A stretch of 64,000 nt of DNA from an uncultured Chlorobiaceae bacterium. GTDB taxonomy: Bacteria > Bacteroidota > Chlorobiia > Chlorobiales > Chlorobiaceae. Both the position numbers and the translations under genes were made by a program. Under the pieces are notes generated by a model. It saw only the letters and a program-made list of their open reading frames with translations, did no database searches and was not told the origin of the DNA. Below are positions 8,977 through 17,297 of this stretch, piece after piece (the stretch's first letter is position 1; the number at the start of each line of letters is the position of its first letter). The stretch spans positions 1-64,000 of the forward strand of contig CAIJGA010000010.1 in NCBI GenBank assembly GCA_903820085.1, given 5' to 3'.

Positions 8977-9555
8977 CTACTTCCAGTTCCAGAAGAAAAA
9001 TATGGATAATATATGGATCGTCGTTAACGCGAGCAAAATCGAGACCATAGGCATATGCACCGTTCTCCATTTTTCAAGCGTCTTGACGGTCATGGTGTCC
9101 CAATAGTGTTGTTGATCAGGCTCATCATCAATGGATGCATTGATGCCATGCTCCTTCTTTTTTATCTTTACCTCTTCGGTGACCTTCTTGAGCAGATATT
9201 GTCCGACGTGACCACTGGCAGTTACCACCATCATCAATACAGTCGCCATCCAGGGCAGAATGGCGTTGAAATGAATTCCTGAATGAACAAAGATCATCAG
9301 GGTGCCGATCCAGCCGGTATTGCAGTGGATCTTGAGAAAAAATTTCAGGGCGCCGCCTTTGATTACCTTTTTCTTTCGGGCAGAATAACTGAATGATGAA
9401 GCAAGAAAAATGGTGCCGACAATTCCCAGATATCGCCCGACCCATACGAGGTTGCCAATATGCAGGAGGTAGTCAAGTGATATTCCGGCAATAATCAGCA
9501 GCAGGTATGAGATCGTGAGCGGTAAAGTTCGTTGTATAAGGACAGATTTCCACAT
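8977..9555 (-). CDS. Multi-span membrane protein, likely b-type cytochrome partner of the decaheme protein
   Basis: The 192-residue protein has about five membrane helices (near 13-33, 37-57, 78-95, 99-118 and 167-188). Histidines sit in or near the helices (IHCNTG, VHSGIHFNA, ASGHVGQY, TVHMPMV, TIHILS), consistent with bis-His haem b binding as in cytochrome b561/DsbD-like or ferric-reductase-type proteins. A charged cytoplasmic loop (about 123-160) separates the last helix. It lies directly upstream of the decaheme cytochrome gene (4 bp). The natural inference is a quinol:cytochrome module that moves electrons between the quinone pool and periplasmic haems. The haem assignment rests on His placement, not on a family motif. 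Confidence 0.65.
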   Translation of the reverse strand: MWKSVLIQRTLPLTISYLLLIIAGISLDYLLHIGNLVWVGRYLGIVGTIFLASSFSYSARKKKVIKGGALKFFLKIHCNTGWIGTLMIFVHSGIHFNAILPWMATVLMMVVTASGHVGQYLLKKVTEEVKIKKKEHGINASIDDEPDQQHYWDTMTVKTLEKWRTVHMPMVSILLALTTIHILSIFFFWNWK

Positions 9556-9962
9556 CGTTCAGCAATATTAATCATTGATAACCATTTGAAAAGATAACCG
9601 GTACTGCTTAAAAGAGCCTGAAGAGAATCTTAAAAATCAGTTAAAATGAATGAGCCTGCTTTGGATAGGCTTCACATTATGAGCACCCTGCCGGCGTGAG
9701 TGCAAGGTCGCCGGCTGAAAATGACTTCTTTATTCTTGCCTCGTTTTTGTAAATTGTCAGTATTTCCGCCGTGATTATATTTTTGGGGTAATGTGGCTTA
9801 TAATAAACCGGATTGACGTTATGGATCTGGCCTTAAGTGAGCGGCACGCCTGTGAGAGGTTGGTGCGATTTTGATTTGACAAATAAGATGCTGTGCTCGA
9901 CGAAGCCATTCGCCGTTTTCAGCTTCTTGCCTGAATTGTTAACATAAAACAGGGAAGTATAT
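9556..9962. other. Intergenic region between divergent genes, with one hairpin
   Basis: This is about 400 bp between the b-type membrane protein (minus) and a lipoprotein gene (plus). A GCCGGC...GCCGGC inverted repeat at 9690-9715 has a 14-nt loop and no T run. A TTGACA hexamer near 9877 has no convincing -10 partner. I find no RNA gene or supported coding frame. Confidence 0.35.
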
Positions 9963-10790
9963 ATGGCCAGAAAGGGGTTGATCAGGGTTGCCGGATTTGT
10001 TGTTCTTCTGTTTTCACTGGCCGGATGCCTGGAGGTCAGTACTATAGTCAGTGTCAAGCCGGATGGAACAGGAACCATTGCTGAGCGGATGCTGATGAGC
10101 AAGGCCTCACTCAGTCAGATGAGTTCCCTTACTGAGGGCAGTAAAAAAGGGCAGGCAGGCCAGATGCCCGACAAGGCTGTACTGGAAAAGAAGTCGCGGG
10201 AGATCGGCGAAGGGGTGCACTTTGTTTCGGTTCATCCGGTGGTAACCAAAACTCATGAAGGATATGAGGCGCTCTATGCGTTCAGGGATATCAATCTGCT
10301 GCAGCTCAATCCCAATCCTGATACGGGTATTTCCGCCGATTCAGCATCCGGCGAGCAGGCCCCGAAAAAGAAAAAGCAGTATGTCCGTTTTATCCTTAAA
10401 CAGGGCACTCCATCCAGGCTTGTTATTGTTATGGATCAGGAAAAGGAGGCTGGATTGTCAAACTCTCCTGCAGCACCAACGCCCCGGCAAAATCCTGAGC
10501 AACTGAAAATGGCAACCGGTATCATGAAACAGTTTCTCAAGGGAATGAGAGTGTTTATGGCAGTTGATATCAATGGTTCGATTCTCAGAACCAATGCGAC
10601 GCACAGAAAAGAGAAGAGAATTACCCTGATAGATGTTGATTTTGATAAGCTGCTCGGCAATCCGAAACAGTTTGCATCATTTGCTGCTCTTGGCTCGGAC
10701 CCCACTTCCGTAGAGGCGCAGAAAATCATGAAAAAAATTCCGGGAATCAAGCTGGAGACGCAAAAAGAGGTGGAAGTGAGCTTTCAGTAA
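9963..10790 (+). CDS. Predicted lipoprotein of unknown function
   Basis: This 275-residue protein begins with a short basic segment, a hydrophobic core and the lipobox LAGC (Cys at about 21), so it should be lipid-anchored in the envelope. The mature part is mostly beta/alpha and has the pattern seen in bacterial lipoproteins that begin with a VxPDGTGTI hairpin, followed by a Lys/Gln-rich linker near residues 115-165. There are no catalytic motifs. The ATG has AGGGAAG about 8 nt upstream. The gene converges on the RNase P RNA gene, and its stop lies about 6 bp from that gene's T run. Confidence 0.65.
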   Translation: MARKGLIRVAGFVVLLFSLAGCLEVSTIVSVKPDGTGTIAERMLMSKASLSQMSSLTEGSKKGQAGQMPDKAVLEKKSREIGEGVHFVSVHPVVTKTHEGYEALYAFRDINLLQLNPNPDTGISADSASGEQAPKKKKQYVRFILKQGTPSRLVIVMDQEKEAGLSNSPAAPTPRQNPEQLKMATGIMKQFLKGMRVFMAVDINGSILRTNATHRKEKRITLIDVDFDKLLGNPKQFASFAALGSDPTSVEAQKIMKKIPGIKLETQKEVEVSFQ

Positions 10791-10796
10791 AAAAAA

Positions 10797-11210
10797 AGCT
10801 GAAACCGAAGCTATAAGCCGAATTCTGTTCATTACCCTGCAAAAGCAGGGTAATGCTGCAGCCATTTATCTGATGCGGCTTACCCGAGAACTCTCCTTTC
10901 GGAATTGAACGGGCCGCTCTTTATCCCCGGAGGGAAAAGCTCTCTTATTTAGCCTTGCTTCGGGGAGGCTTGCCAAGCACATGGCATTACTGCCATGCCT
11001 GGTGGTCTCTTACACCCCCGTTTCACCCTTACTGCGGTTGCCCGAAGCGGTCTGTTTTCTGTTGCACTATCTGTGATGAGCGGCTTGCGCCGTCATCCCC
11101 GGGCTTGAGCCTTTCGACTCTCGACCGGCACCCTGCCCTGTGAAGTTCGGACTTTCCTCTGCGCAGCCTTTGTGGCTGCACGGCGACTGCACACTTGCGG
11201 TTTCAGCTTT
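10797..11210 (-). ncRNA. rnpB: RNase P RNA (bacterial type A)
   Basis: The minus strand reads as the ribozyme that removes 5' leaders from precursor tRNAs. Recognisable conserved blocks in order are GAGGAAAGTCCGAAC followed by CAGGGCAGGGTGCC, then AGTGCAACAGAAAACAGACCG, GGTAAGGGTGAAAC-like sequence, and the 3' block with AGAATTCGGCTTATA. The two ends pair as a long P1 helix (AAAGCTGAAACCG with CGGTTTCAGCTTT). The 3' side runs straight into a T tract, which gives an intrinsic terminator. The ends are approximate to a few bases. Confidence 0.93.
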
Positions 11211-11236
11211 TCAAAGAACCATTAGAAAAGAGAGAA

Positions 11237-11254
11237 CGTTCAAGCTTTTGAACG
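11237..11254 (-). terminator. Possible terminator hairpin between the zinc-ribbon gene and rnpB
   Basis: A perfect 7-bp inverted repeat (CGTTCAA, 4-nt loop, TTGAACG) sits 12 bp past the stop of the zinc-ribbon gene and upstream of rnpB. On the minus strand it is followed by a CT-rich stretch. It could end the protein mRNA or lie in the rnpB leader. Confidence 0.3.
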
Positions 11255-11265
11255 GCTCTTGTTGT

Positions 11266-12066
11266 TTAATCTTCGGCCTCATCAAAAAGGCGCTCATGAA
11301 CGACAATGCGTCCGCATGATTCGCAAAGATAGAATCCTCCCTGCACAATCATGGTGTGGCGATTGGTCGGGACTCTGGTATTGCATCCGGAGCAGGCGTT
11401 GCGGTTCAGCTTTACAACGGCGTTATTCAAGACGCCGCTTCTGAGGTGATCGTACTTGTCGAGCAGTCTTTTCGCTTCGGCAGTAATCAGCAGGCGCTGT
11501 TTTTTTACCTTTTGTTTCAGCGAATCGACGTCTTCGGCTGTTTCAATAACGATGCTTTCGAGTTCCTCTCTTTTCTGCTCGACCTGTTGTTTCAGATCCT
11601 GAAGCTTCTGCTGCAGGACGTCGTCAGGCATCATCTCTTCAGTAATCTCGTCATAGCGATTTTCGGCAATGAGCAAACGCCCTTTTTTCTGGATTTCCTG
11701 CGAACGCTGTATGGCGTGGACAATATCCTGAAGCTGTATTTCAGCTTGCGCTATCTCTTTTTCTTCATATTCGATCTGCTTGGAGAGCGCGTCGTACTCC
11801 TTGTTGTTGCGGGCAAGTGTCTGTTTTTCCTTGAAATTCAGAATCTTGTTTTTGCACTCACTGATTGTTTCGTGCAAGCGTGACCGGGTTTTCAGGTGCT
11901 CGTCAGCAATTTTTTTTCTTGATTCGATCTGGCGGGTTGTAAATACCAGGTCTTCATCGAGAGCATCAATTTCCTCGGGCAGCCCTTTTTGCAAGCTGAC
12001 TATTTTTTCTATCTGATTGTCAAGATGCTGAAGCTTGACAAGGAGATTTATTTTTGTATGATCCAC
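11266..12066 (-). CDS. Coiled-coil protein with C-terminal C4 zinc ribbon (COG1579 type)
   Basis: The protein has 266 residues. Residues about 10-195 are heptad-rich, highly charged coiled coil. The C-terminus carries a zinc ribbon with ligand pairs CSGC (near 222) and CESC (near 245) in a RLNRNACSGCNTRVP context. This architecture is the widespread bacterial zf-RING_7/DUF164 family, often encoded near rnpB or ribonuclease genes and presumed to bind nucleic acid; its molecular role is not established. A terminator-like hairpin precedes it, so it probably has its own promoter. Confidence 0.85.
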   Translation of the reverse strand: MDHTKINLLVKLQHLDNQIEKIVSLQKGLPEEIDALDEDLVFTTRQIESRKKIADEHLKTRSRLHETISECKNKILNFKEKQTLARNNKEYDALSKQIEYEEKEIAQAEIQLQDIVHAIQRSQEIQKKGRLLIAENRYDEITEEMMPDDVLQQKLQDLKQQVEQKREELESIVIETAEDVDSLKQKVKKQRLLITAEAKRLLDKYDHLRSGVLNNAVVKLNRNACSGCNTRVPTNRHTMIVQGGFYLCESCGRIVVHERLFDEAED

Positions 12067-12096
12067 TACTCCTGATATTTTGGATTGTTAAAGCAA

Positions 12097-12125
12097 CAAA
12101 AAAAGCACCCTCTCAAGAAAAGGTG
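12097..12125 (-). terminator. Intrinsic terminator of the rpmG-tRNA-Leu unit
   Basis: On the minus strand, GCACC(TTTTC) pairs with (GAGAG)GGTGC around a tiny loop and is followed by seven T residues. It lies about 100 bp downstream of the tRNA-Leu gene and just upstream of the zinc-ribbon gene. Confidence 0.7.
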
Positions 12126-12226
12126 CATACGGGTGCATTGTATGTAAAAAACCTGGTCTGAGCTGAATCGACTGATGCTATGTTATTGAGCGTTTTCACG
12201 TGCATATCGCCTCGGAAGATTGTTTG

Positions 12227-12308
12227 TGCCCGAAAGGAGACTCGAACTCCTACACCTTGCGGCGCGCGTCCCTGAAACGCGTGCGTCTACCAATTCCGCC
12301 ATTCGGGC
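12227..12308 (-). tRNA. tRNA-Leu, anticodon CAG
   Basis: This is an 82-nt cloverleaf on the minus strand. The acceptor stem GCCCGAA pairs with TTCGGGC and the discriminator is A. The D arm contains GGTAGACGC. The anticodon stem CGCGT/ACGCG encloses TTCAGGG with anticodon CAG. The variable arm is long (GCGCCGCAAGGTGT region) as in leucine tRNAs, and the T arm contains GTTCGAGTC. CCA is not encoded. It follows rpmG by 36 bp on the same strand. Confidence 0.93.
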
Positions 12309-12344
12309 ATTTGCGTTATGCTCAGACCAGTACAGAAAAAAACC

Positions 12345-12527
12345 TTACTTGATCTCCTTGTGCAGGGTATGACGCTGCATGTTTGGATTGTATTTCTTCA
12401 AGATAAGACGTTCTGTGGTATTTTTCTTGTTTTTTGTTGTTGTATATCGAGAAACCGTCTGCCCCTCTTTTTTTGCTTCAGTGCATTCAAGGGTAATAAC
12501 GATTCTGTTTTCTTTTCCTTTTGCCAT
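12345..12527 (-). CDS. rpmG: 50S ribosomal protein L33
   Basis: The 60-residue basic protein matches L33 in length and pattern: [20 protein letters not shown], then [21 protein letters not shown] and a basic C-terminus. L33 sits in the large ribosomal subunit near the tRNA exit region. Only one Cys remains from the zinc-ligand pattern of C-plus paralogues, so this looks like the zinc-independent form. The gene heads a short unit with tRNA-Leu, has a good promoter at 12567-12595 and a terminator after the tRNA. Confidence 0.93.
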   Translation of the reverse strand: MAKGKENRIVITLECTEAKKEGQTVSRYTTTKNKKNTTERLILKKYNPNMQRHTLHKEIK

Positions 12528-12566
12528 GGTAGCCTCAATCAGGTATGTAATTTGTAAAGAGTTGTG

Positions 12567-12595
12567 AATATAAAACCAGAAAAGCGATTTTGCAA
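12567..12595 (-). promoter_or_regulatory. Sigma-70-type promoter for rpmG-tRNA-Leu
   Basis: On the minus strand, TTGCAA (12590-12595) and TATATT (12567-12572) are separated by exactly 17 bp, about 40 bp upstream of the rpmG ATG. Its position and spacing fit a strong housekeeping promoter. Confidence 0.6.
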
Positions 12596-12676
12596 GTTAT
12601 GGGTTTTTTCTTTCCATGATAACGGGAGAAAAGCTATTTTTAAGCTCTTTGTAACCCTTTAACAGGTAATGGAACC

Positions 12677-13942
12677 GTGCTTGACCGTAACTATTTTCAC
12701 TATACCGGTACAACGCTCTGCTGCGATGACGTCAGCCTTGAAAAGCTTGCTGCCACTTTCGGAACTCCTCTTTTTGTGACTTCCCAGAGAAGTCTCACGG
12801 AAAGTTATCAGACTTTTGAGCGTGCATTTAAAGCACTGCCCCATTTTACCTGCTATTCAGTCAAGGCAAACTTTAATCTCAGCGTTATTCGTACTCTGGC
12901 TGAACTTGGCTGCGGGTGCGATGTCAATTCCGGCGGAGAGCTTTATCGGGCTTTGCAGGCAGGTGTTTCACCTGAAAAAATCATTTTTGCGGGGGTTGGC
13001 AAACGGGCTGACGAGATTGTCTATGCTCTTCAGAGCGGGGTGCTCATGCTGAAAGCTGAATCGCTTTCGGAACTCCGGGCTATCGACAGGATTGCCGGAG
13101 AGCTTGGCAAAACAGCCGCTATTGCCATAAGGATCAATCCGAATGTCACGGCTGAAACCCATCCCTATATTACGACGGGTGACAGCAAGGAGAAGTTCGG
13201 TATTGATGAGTTGGAGCTTGGGGAGGTATTTTCTCTTTTTTCGCAGTTGCCGAATCTCAAGCTTGTTGGACTTGACATGCATATCGGGTCGCAAATTTTT
13301 GATCCGGAATTTTTTGTGGCGGCTACGGTGAAGATCCTCGCTCTTTTCAAGGCAGCAAAAGAGCGAGGATTTGCCATTGAATTTCTTGATATCGGCGGCG
13401 GTTTTCCGGTAACCTACGATCCTTTGAAACCGGCGACCCCGATTGGGCTTTTTGCCGAAAAGCTTATCCCGATGCTTTTGCCGCTTGGTGTAAAGGTGAT
13501 TTTTGAACCTGGACGTTATCTGGTTGCCAACGCTTCGGTTCTGCTGACCAGAATTCTCTATAAAAAGAGCAATCATACCGGCAAACAGTTTTTTGTGGTC
13601 GATGCAGGGATGACTGAGCTGATTCGTCCGGCACTTTACCAGTCGCACCACGAAGTGCAGTCGGTGACCGTTCATCAGGAAACAATTGTTGCCGATGTTG
13701 TGGGTCCAATTTGCGAGTCGAGTGATTTTTTTGCCCGCCAGAGAGCGATTCCGGCAGCAGTTGAGGGTGAATTGCTTGCGGTGATGTCATCGGGGGCTTA
13801 CGGCGCTGTTATGAGCAGCAATTACAACGGCCGGTTGCGTCCTGCTGAGGTCATGGTGAACGGAAGCGAGGTCAAGCTTGTCCGTAAGCGTGAAACGCTG
13901 GAACAGCTTGTTCAGAACGAGCTGCCCTTGAATGGGGAGTGA
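12677..13942 (+). CDS. lysA: Diaminopimelate decarboxylase
   Basis: The 421-residue PLP enzyme of fold type III performs the last step of lysine synthesis, meso-diaminopimelate to lysine plus CO2. Motifs visible are CYSVKAN with the PLP Lys (near 57), the glycine-rich CGCDVNSGGEL, HIGSQI, DIGGGFP (phosphate binding), EPGRYLVA, ICESSDFFA with the active-site Cys from the partner chain, and YGAVMSSNYNGR near the end. The start is GTG at 12677; an ATG 8 bp upstream is in another frame. It is divergent from rpmG and convergent with metF. Confidence 0.95.
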   Translation: MLDRNYFHYTGTTLCCDDVSLEKLAATFGTPLFVTSQRSLTESYQTFERAFKALPHFTCYSVKANFNLSVIRTLAELGCGCDVNSGGELYRALQAGVSPEKIIFAGVGKRADEIVYALQSGVLMLKAESLSELRAIDRIAGELGKTAAIAIRINPNVTAETHPYITTGDSKEKFGIDELELGEVFSLFSQLPNLKLVGLDMHIGSQIFDPEFFVAATVKILALFKAAKERGFAIEFLDIGGGFPVTYDPLKPATPIGLFAEKLIPMLLPLGVKVIFEPGRYLVANASVLLTRILYKKSNHTGKQFFVVDAGMTELIRPALYQSHHEVQSVTVHQETIVADVVGPICESSDFFARQRAIPAAVEGELLAVMSSGAYGAVMSSNYNGRLRPAEVMVNGSEVKLVRKRETLEQLVQNELPLNGE

Positions 13943-13959
13943 TGAGGGTTGAAAAAAGG

Positions 13960-14829
13960 TTACTGGTGGATGTGATTGAAGATTTTAAGGGTTGCATCGG
14001 CCATGTTCAGGGTATAGAAATGGATGCCCTTGATATGATGGTCGATGAGATCCTGCACCTGGCTGGTAGCCCATTCGATACCGATTGATGCAACGGCATC
14101 ATCGTTTTCTGCGTTGAGGATCTTTTTCAGGAGAGGGGCGGGAATTCTTGCGCCAAGTGCCAGTTCAGACATGCGGATCATCCCTTTTCTGGTGGTGATG
14201 GGCATGATTCCCGGAATAATGGGCACGGTAATGCCTCCAAGGGCGCAGCGTTCTACGAAGTCGAAGTAATCGCGGTTGTCGAAAAAGAGCTGGGTTACAA
14301 TATAGTCGGCACCGGCATCGACTTTTTCTTTCAGATACTCGATCTCTTTCATGCGGTTCGGTGTTTCAGGGTGTCCTTCAGGAAAACCTGCAACGCCGAT
14401 ACCGAAATCGGGGTACTCTTTTTTTATGAAGCTAACGAGGTCAATAGCGTAGGGGAAATCCTTTGTGGCATCGGCCATTGAGCTGATACCGGCTGGTTTG
14501 TCGCCTCTGAGGGCAAGCACGTTGTTGATGCCGTGCTCCCGGTAGTTCTGCAGAATGGCTCGGGTCTCCTCCTTGTCTGAACAGATGCAGGTGAGGTGCG
14601 ATACGACGGTCAAACCGGTTTCTTTTTGTATTTTTGTTACCAGGCTATGGGTTCTTGAACGGGTCGATCCTCCGGCTCCGTAAGTAACACTGACATAGGA
14701 CGGGTTGAGCGGCGAGAGTGCTGCGATGGTTTCAAACAGTGTTTCCCACTCTTCGTCTTTTTTTGGGGGGAAAAACTCAAAACTGAAGACAGGTTTAGCG
14801 GCAGAGTTCAGTATTTCTTTGACAAGCAT
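13960..14829 (-). CDS. metF: 5,10-methylenetetrahydrofolate reductase
   Basis: The 289-residue flavoprotein has a TIM-barrel pattern and makes 5-methyl-THF for methionine synthesis. It begins MLVKEILNSAAKPVFSFEFF and shows FSFEFFPPK, SVTYGAGGSTR, LALRGDKP and TQLFFDNRDYF, all typical of MetF. The reading frame stays open further upstream, but only from the MLVKE start does the length match the family, and the extra 57 residues are low-complexity antisense of the comEC leader. It is transcribed divergently from comEC. Confidence 0.94.
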   Translation of the reverse strand: MLVKEILNSAAKPVFSFEFFPPKKDEEWETLFETIAALSPLNPSYVSVTYGAGGSTRSRTHSLVTKIQKETGLTVVSHLTCICSDKEETRAILQNYREHGINNVLALRGDKPAGISSMADATKDFPYAIDLVSFIKKEYPDFGIGVAGFPEGHPETPNRMKEIEYLKEKVDAGADYIVTQLFFDNRDYFDFVERCALGGITVPIIPGIMPITTRKGMIRMSELALGARIPAPLLKKILNAENDDAVASIGIEWATSQVQDLIDHHIKGIHFYTLNMADATLKIFNHIHQ

Positions 14830-14923
14830 GCAGCGAGTGAGGTTTAAAGGCTTGAATAAAAAGAAGAATATACAAAACAATGATTTGCCTAACGTAGAAA
14901 AAATAAAGGAGCTGCGGCACTCT

Positions 14924-17128
14924 GTGCAGTTTTCTTTTGCACCGTACCCGGCAGTACGGTTGCTCTGTATGGTCGTTTTTGGAATTCTTGCAGGAGTCAA
15001 TCTCTCCCTTCCGGTTGAGCGTTGGTTGCTGTTATGTGCACTTGCCCTCGCTCTGCTTTTTGCCTGTATGCTGTATGAAAAGTTGCGCAGCAGGGCTCCT
15101 TACCCGCTCTTTTTTACGGCGATCAGTTACCTGCTTTTTGTGTTTTTCTGCTTTGCTGCCTACAGTGATTTCAAGCTCAATTATGTATCGCGTGACGGTC
15201 TGTTGCCTTTCAGCGGCAAACATGTGCTGCTTTACGGGCGGATTGGTGATCGTCCGAATTTCTCCAAAACCGGAGTTGGCTGGATTATGGAGGTTGAGGA
15301 GGTGTTTGAAAACGGTCGTACGTTCAAAATCCATGACCGTGCAAAGATTTTTATGCGCAGTGCGGGGAAGCCGGATGTCAAGATTGCGTACGGTGACATG
15401 GTTCGGGTGAAGGGGAAGCTTGACCTGGTGCCTGAAGCGGCCAATCGGGGCGAGTTCGACCCCCGCAAGGCTGCCCGCATGAAGCAGCTTTCGGTGCAGC
15501 TTTACTGTGCGGGACCCTGGCAGGTGATGCATGAAGGGGAGCCGAGGCTTAACGGGTTTGAGCGTTTTATTGTTCAGCCGGTCTATGACTCTATCACCAG
15601 GAGTCTTGAAGAGCTTATCCCGCCGGGTGAGGAGCGAAAGCTTTCAGCCGGGGTGCTGATGGGTGAAAGGGAGAGCATGTCGGAGGAGGTTTTCGATGCC
15701 TTCAAGCTCACGGGTACCGCGCATATCCTTGCTGTTTCCGGACTCAATGTGGGTCTGCTTGCCTTGGTCATTCAAATCTGCCTGCAGCGATTCAAGGTTA
15801 CCACTGCCGGGCGGTGGCTCTCTTTTGTGCTTTTTGTCTTCATTCTGCTCGTTTACTGTTATGTGACCGGCAACTCCCCCTCGGTCAAACGCGCCGCCTT
15901 CATGTCTCTGGTGTGGATCGGCGGAGAGACACTTGGACGGAAAAGCTATCCGGTCAACTCGCTTGCCATTGCCGATTTCCTGATTCTCCTGTTTGATCCG
16001 TTTGACCTCCTTAATCCGGGTTTTTTGATGACCAATGGCGCGGTTCTGGCCATTCTTCTGATTTATCCCCGCTCTATCGATTCTTCGCAGAAAAAGGGTG
16101 GGATTTTGCGGAGTGGCAGTCGTTTTTTGCTCAGCAGCGTGATGATTACCGTTGCCGCCATTATCGGGGTATCGCCGGTTATTGCCTGCTTTTTCGGCAC
16201 GTACTCGGTCATCAGCATTGTGGCCAATATCCCGGTTGTGCTTTTTTCCACCCTTCTGATGTATGCGCTGGTGCCGATGCTGCTGCTGAACCTCGTGTCG
16301 GGCTACGCAGCCTCATTGTTTGCCGCAACCTCTTTTTTCCTCGCAGAGCTTACCCTCCAATCAGCTCTCTGGTTCAGCCGGGTTCCCTTTGCATCCATAA
16401 CCCTCAGGCCTGACGCGGTGGAGGTCTGGCTCTATTACGCGCTCCTTGCGGCACTGCTTTTTTTTGGTTACCGGAAAGCGTGGGGCAAGTTCGCCATCTC
16501 GCTGCTTCTCGGTCTTAACCTGCTTTTCTGGTACGCTTTTGCATTGAATCAACCGCCTGTTGCTCCCGATTTGGTGACCATCAATCTTGGCAGGAATCTT
16601 GCCACCGTGTTCTCCTCGGGCAGCGAAGCGGTCCTTATTGACGCGGGAAGGGCATTGCGTGACCAGAAGCGCATTTTGCAGCAGCTTGACGAGTACGGTA
16701 TGGTCGCACCAAAAGCGGTCGTTCAGTTCTATACTCCTGACTCTCTGATTGCAAAGGTGCCCGGTCACCATCACCTGCTGCAGGCCGACAGTACTCTCAC
16801 GCTGCCCTCCATGGTCATTGTCCGCCCGGAGGAGAAAGTGCTCAAGCTCTGGAGCCGCAGGCATTCGCTGCTCATCGTCTCAGGCAGCAGCCGCCTGAAA
16901 GAAGAGGAGCTTTACAAAGCCGATATCGCTTTCCTCTGGATTTACCGCTTTGAGCCGAAACAGCAGGAGCAGATAACCAGGTGGCTTAACTACGCGAAGC
17001 CGAAACGCTGCATTCTTGTTCCCGGTTCCTTTCTTCCGCGAAGCCAGCTCGCGGTGATGCAACGGTTTGCTTCCGGTCTTCCCGGGGTCGAAGTACGGAG
17101 TAAAACCCGGCAGGTGGTGGTGCCGTGA
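14924..17128 (+). CDS. comEC: ComEC/Rec2-family membrane protein lacking the metallo-beta-lactamase metal motif
   Basis: About 734 residues from a GTG at 14924; AAGGAG lies 12 nt upstream. The frame is open to 14705, but the extra part overlaps metF antisense. N-terminal helices are followed by a periplasmic DUF4131-like OB domain (about 100-200), then the Competence domain with HILAVSGLNVGLLALV and many membrane helices. ComEC forms the inner-membrane channel for incoming transforming DNA strands. The C-terminal soluble region (about 545-734) has the start of a metallo-beta-lactamase fold (VLIDAGRA) but no HxHxDH motif, so a nuclease activity there is unlikely. The start is uncertain. Confidence 0.88.
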   Translation: MQFSFAPYPAVRLLCMVVFGILAGVNLSLPVERWLLLCALALALLFACMLYEKLRSRAPYPLFFTAISYLLFVFFCFAAYSDFKLNYVSRDGLLPFSGKHVLLYGRIGDRPNFSKTGVGWIMEVEEVFENGRTFKIHDRAKIFMRSAGKPDVKIAYGDMVRVKGKLDLVPEAANRGEFDPRKAARMKQLSVQLYCAGPWQVMHEGEPRLNGFERFIVQPVYDSITRSLEELIPPGEERKLSAGVLMGERESMSEEVFDAFKLTGTAHILAVSGLNVGLLALVIQICLQRFKVTTAGRWLSFVLFVFILLVYCYVTGNSPSVKRAAFMSLVWIGGETLGRKSYPVNSLAIADFLILLFDPFDLLNPGFLMTNGAVLAILLIYPRSIDSSQKKGGILRSGSRFLLSSVMITVAAIIGVSPVIACFFGTYSVISIVANIPVVLFSTLLMYALVPMLLLNLVSGYAASLFAATSFFLAELTLQSALWFSRVPFASITLRPDAVEVWLYYALLAALLFFGYRKAWGKFAISLLLGLNLLFWYAFALNQPPVAPDLVTINLGRNLATVFSSGSEAVLIDAGRALRDQKRILQQLDEYGMVAPKAVVQFYTPDSLIAKVPGHHHLLQADSTLTLPSMVIVRPEEKVLKLWSRRHSLLIVSGSSRLKEEELYKADIAFLWIYRFEPKQQEQITRWLNYAKPKRCILVPGSFLPRSQLAVMQRFASGLPGVEVRSKTRQVVVP

Positions 17129-17297
17129 TGGCTTCATAAATTCAAATATGTTACTTATATTTCCCGGCACCTGCACGGTATTATACCGGAGGTAACCATC
17201 TGTTATTTCGGTTTAGGCCAATCCATCGGACTAAATCATGCTAGTTGGTATTTAAAAAACTCCGCACATAAAATATTCAACTCTTAACGGGGATTTT

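Noticed and set aside
9690-9715. GCCGGC inverted repeat considered as a riboswitch or terminator
   Set aside because: There is no T run, no conserved riboswitch core, and no metabolic gene downstream to justify it.
14705-14923. Longer N-terminus of comEC
   Set aside because: It would overlap the start of metF on the other strand and adds sequence with no ComEC similarity.
17145-17190. Short palindrome CGGTATTATACCG before the GH13 gene as an operator
   Set aside because: The arms are only 5 bp and there is no second copy or regulator gene nearby to support it.
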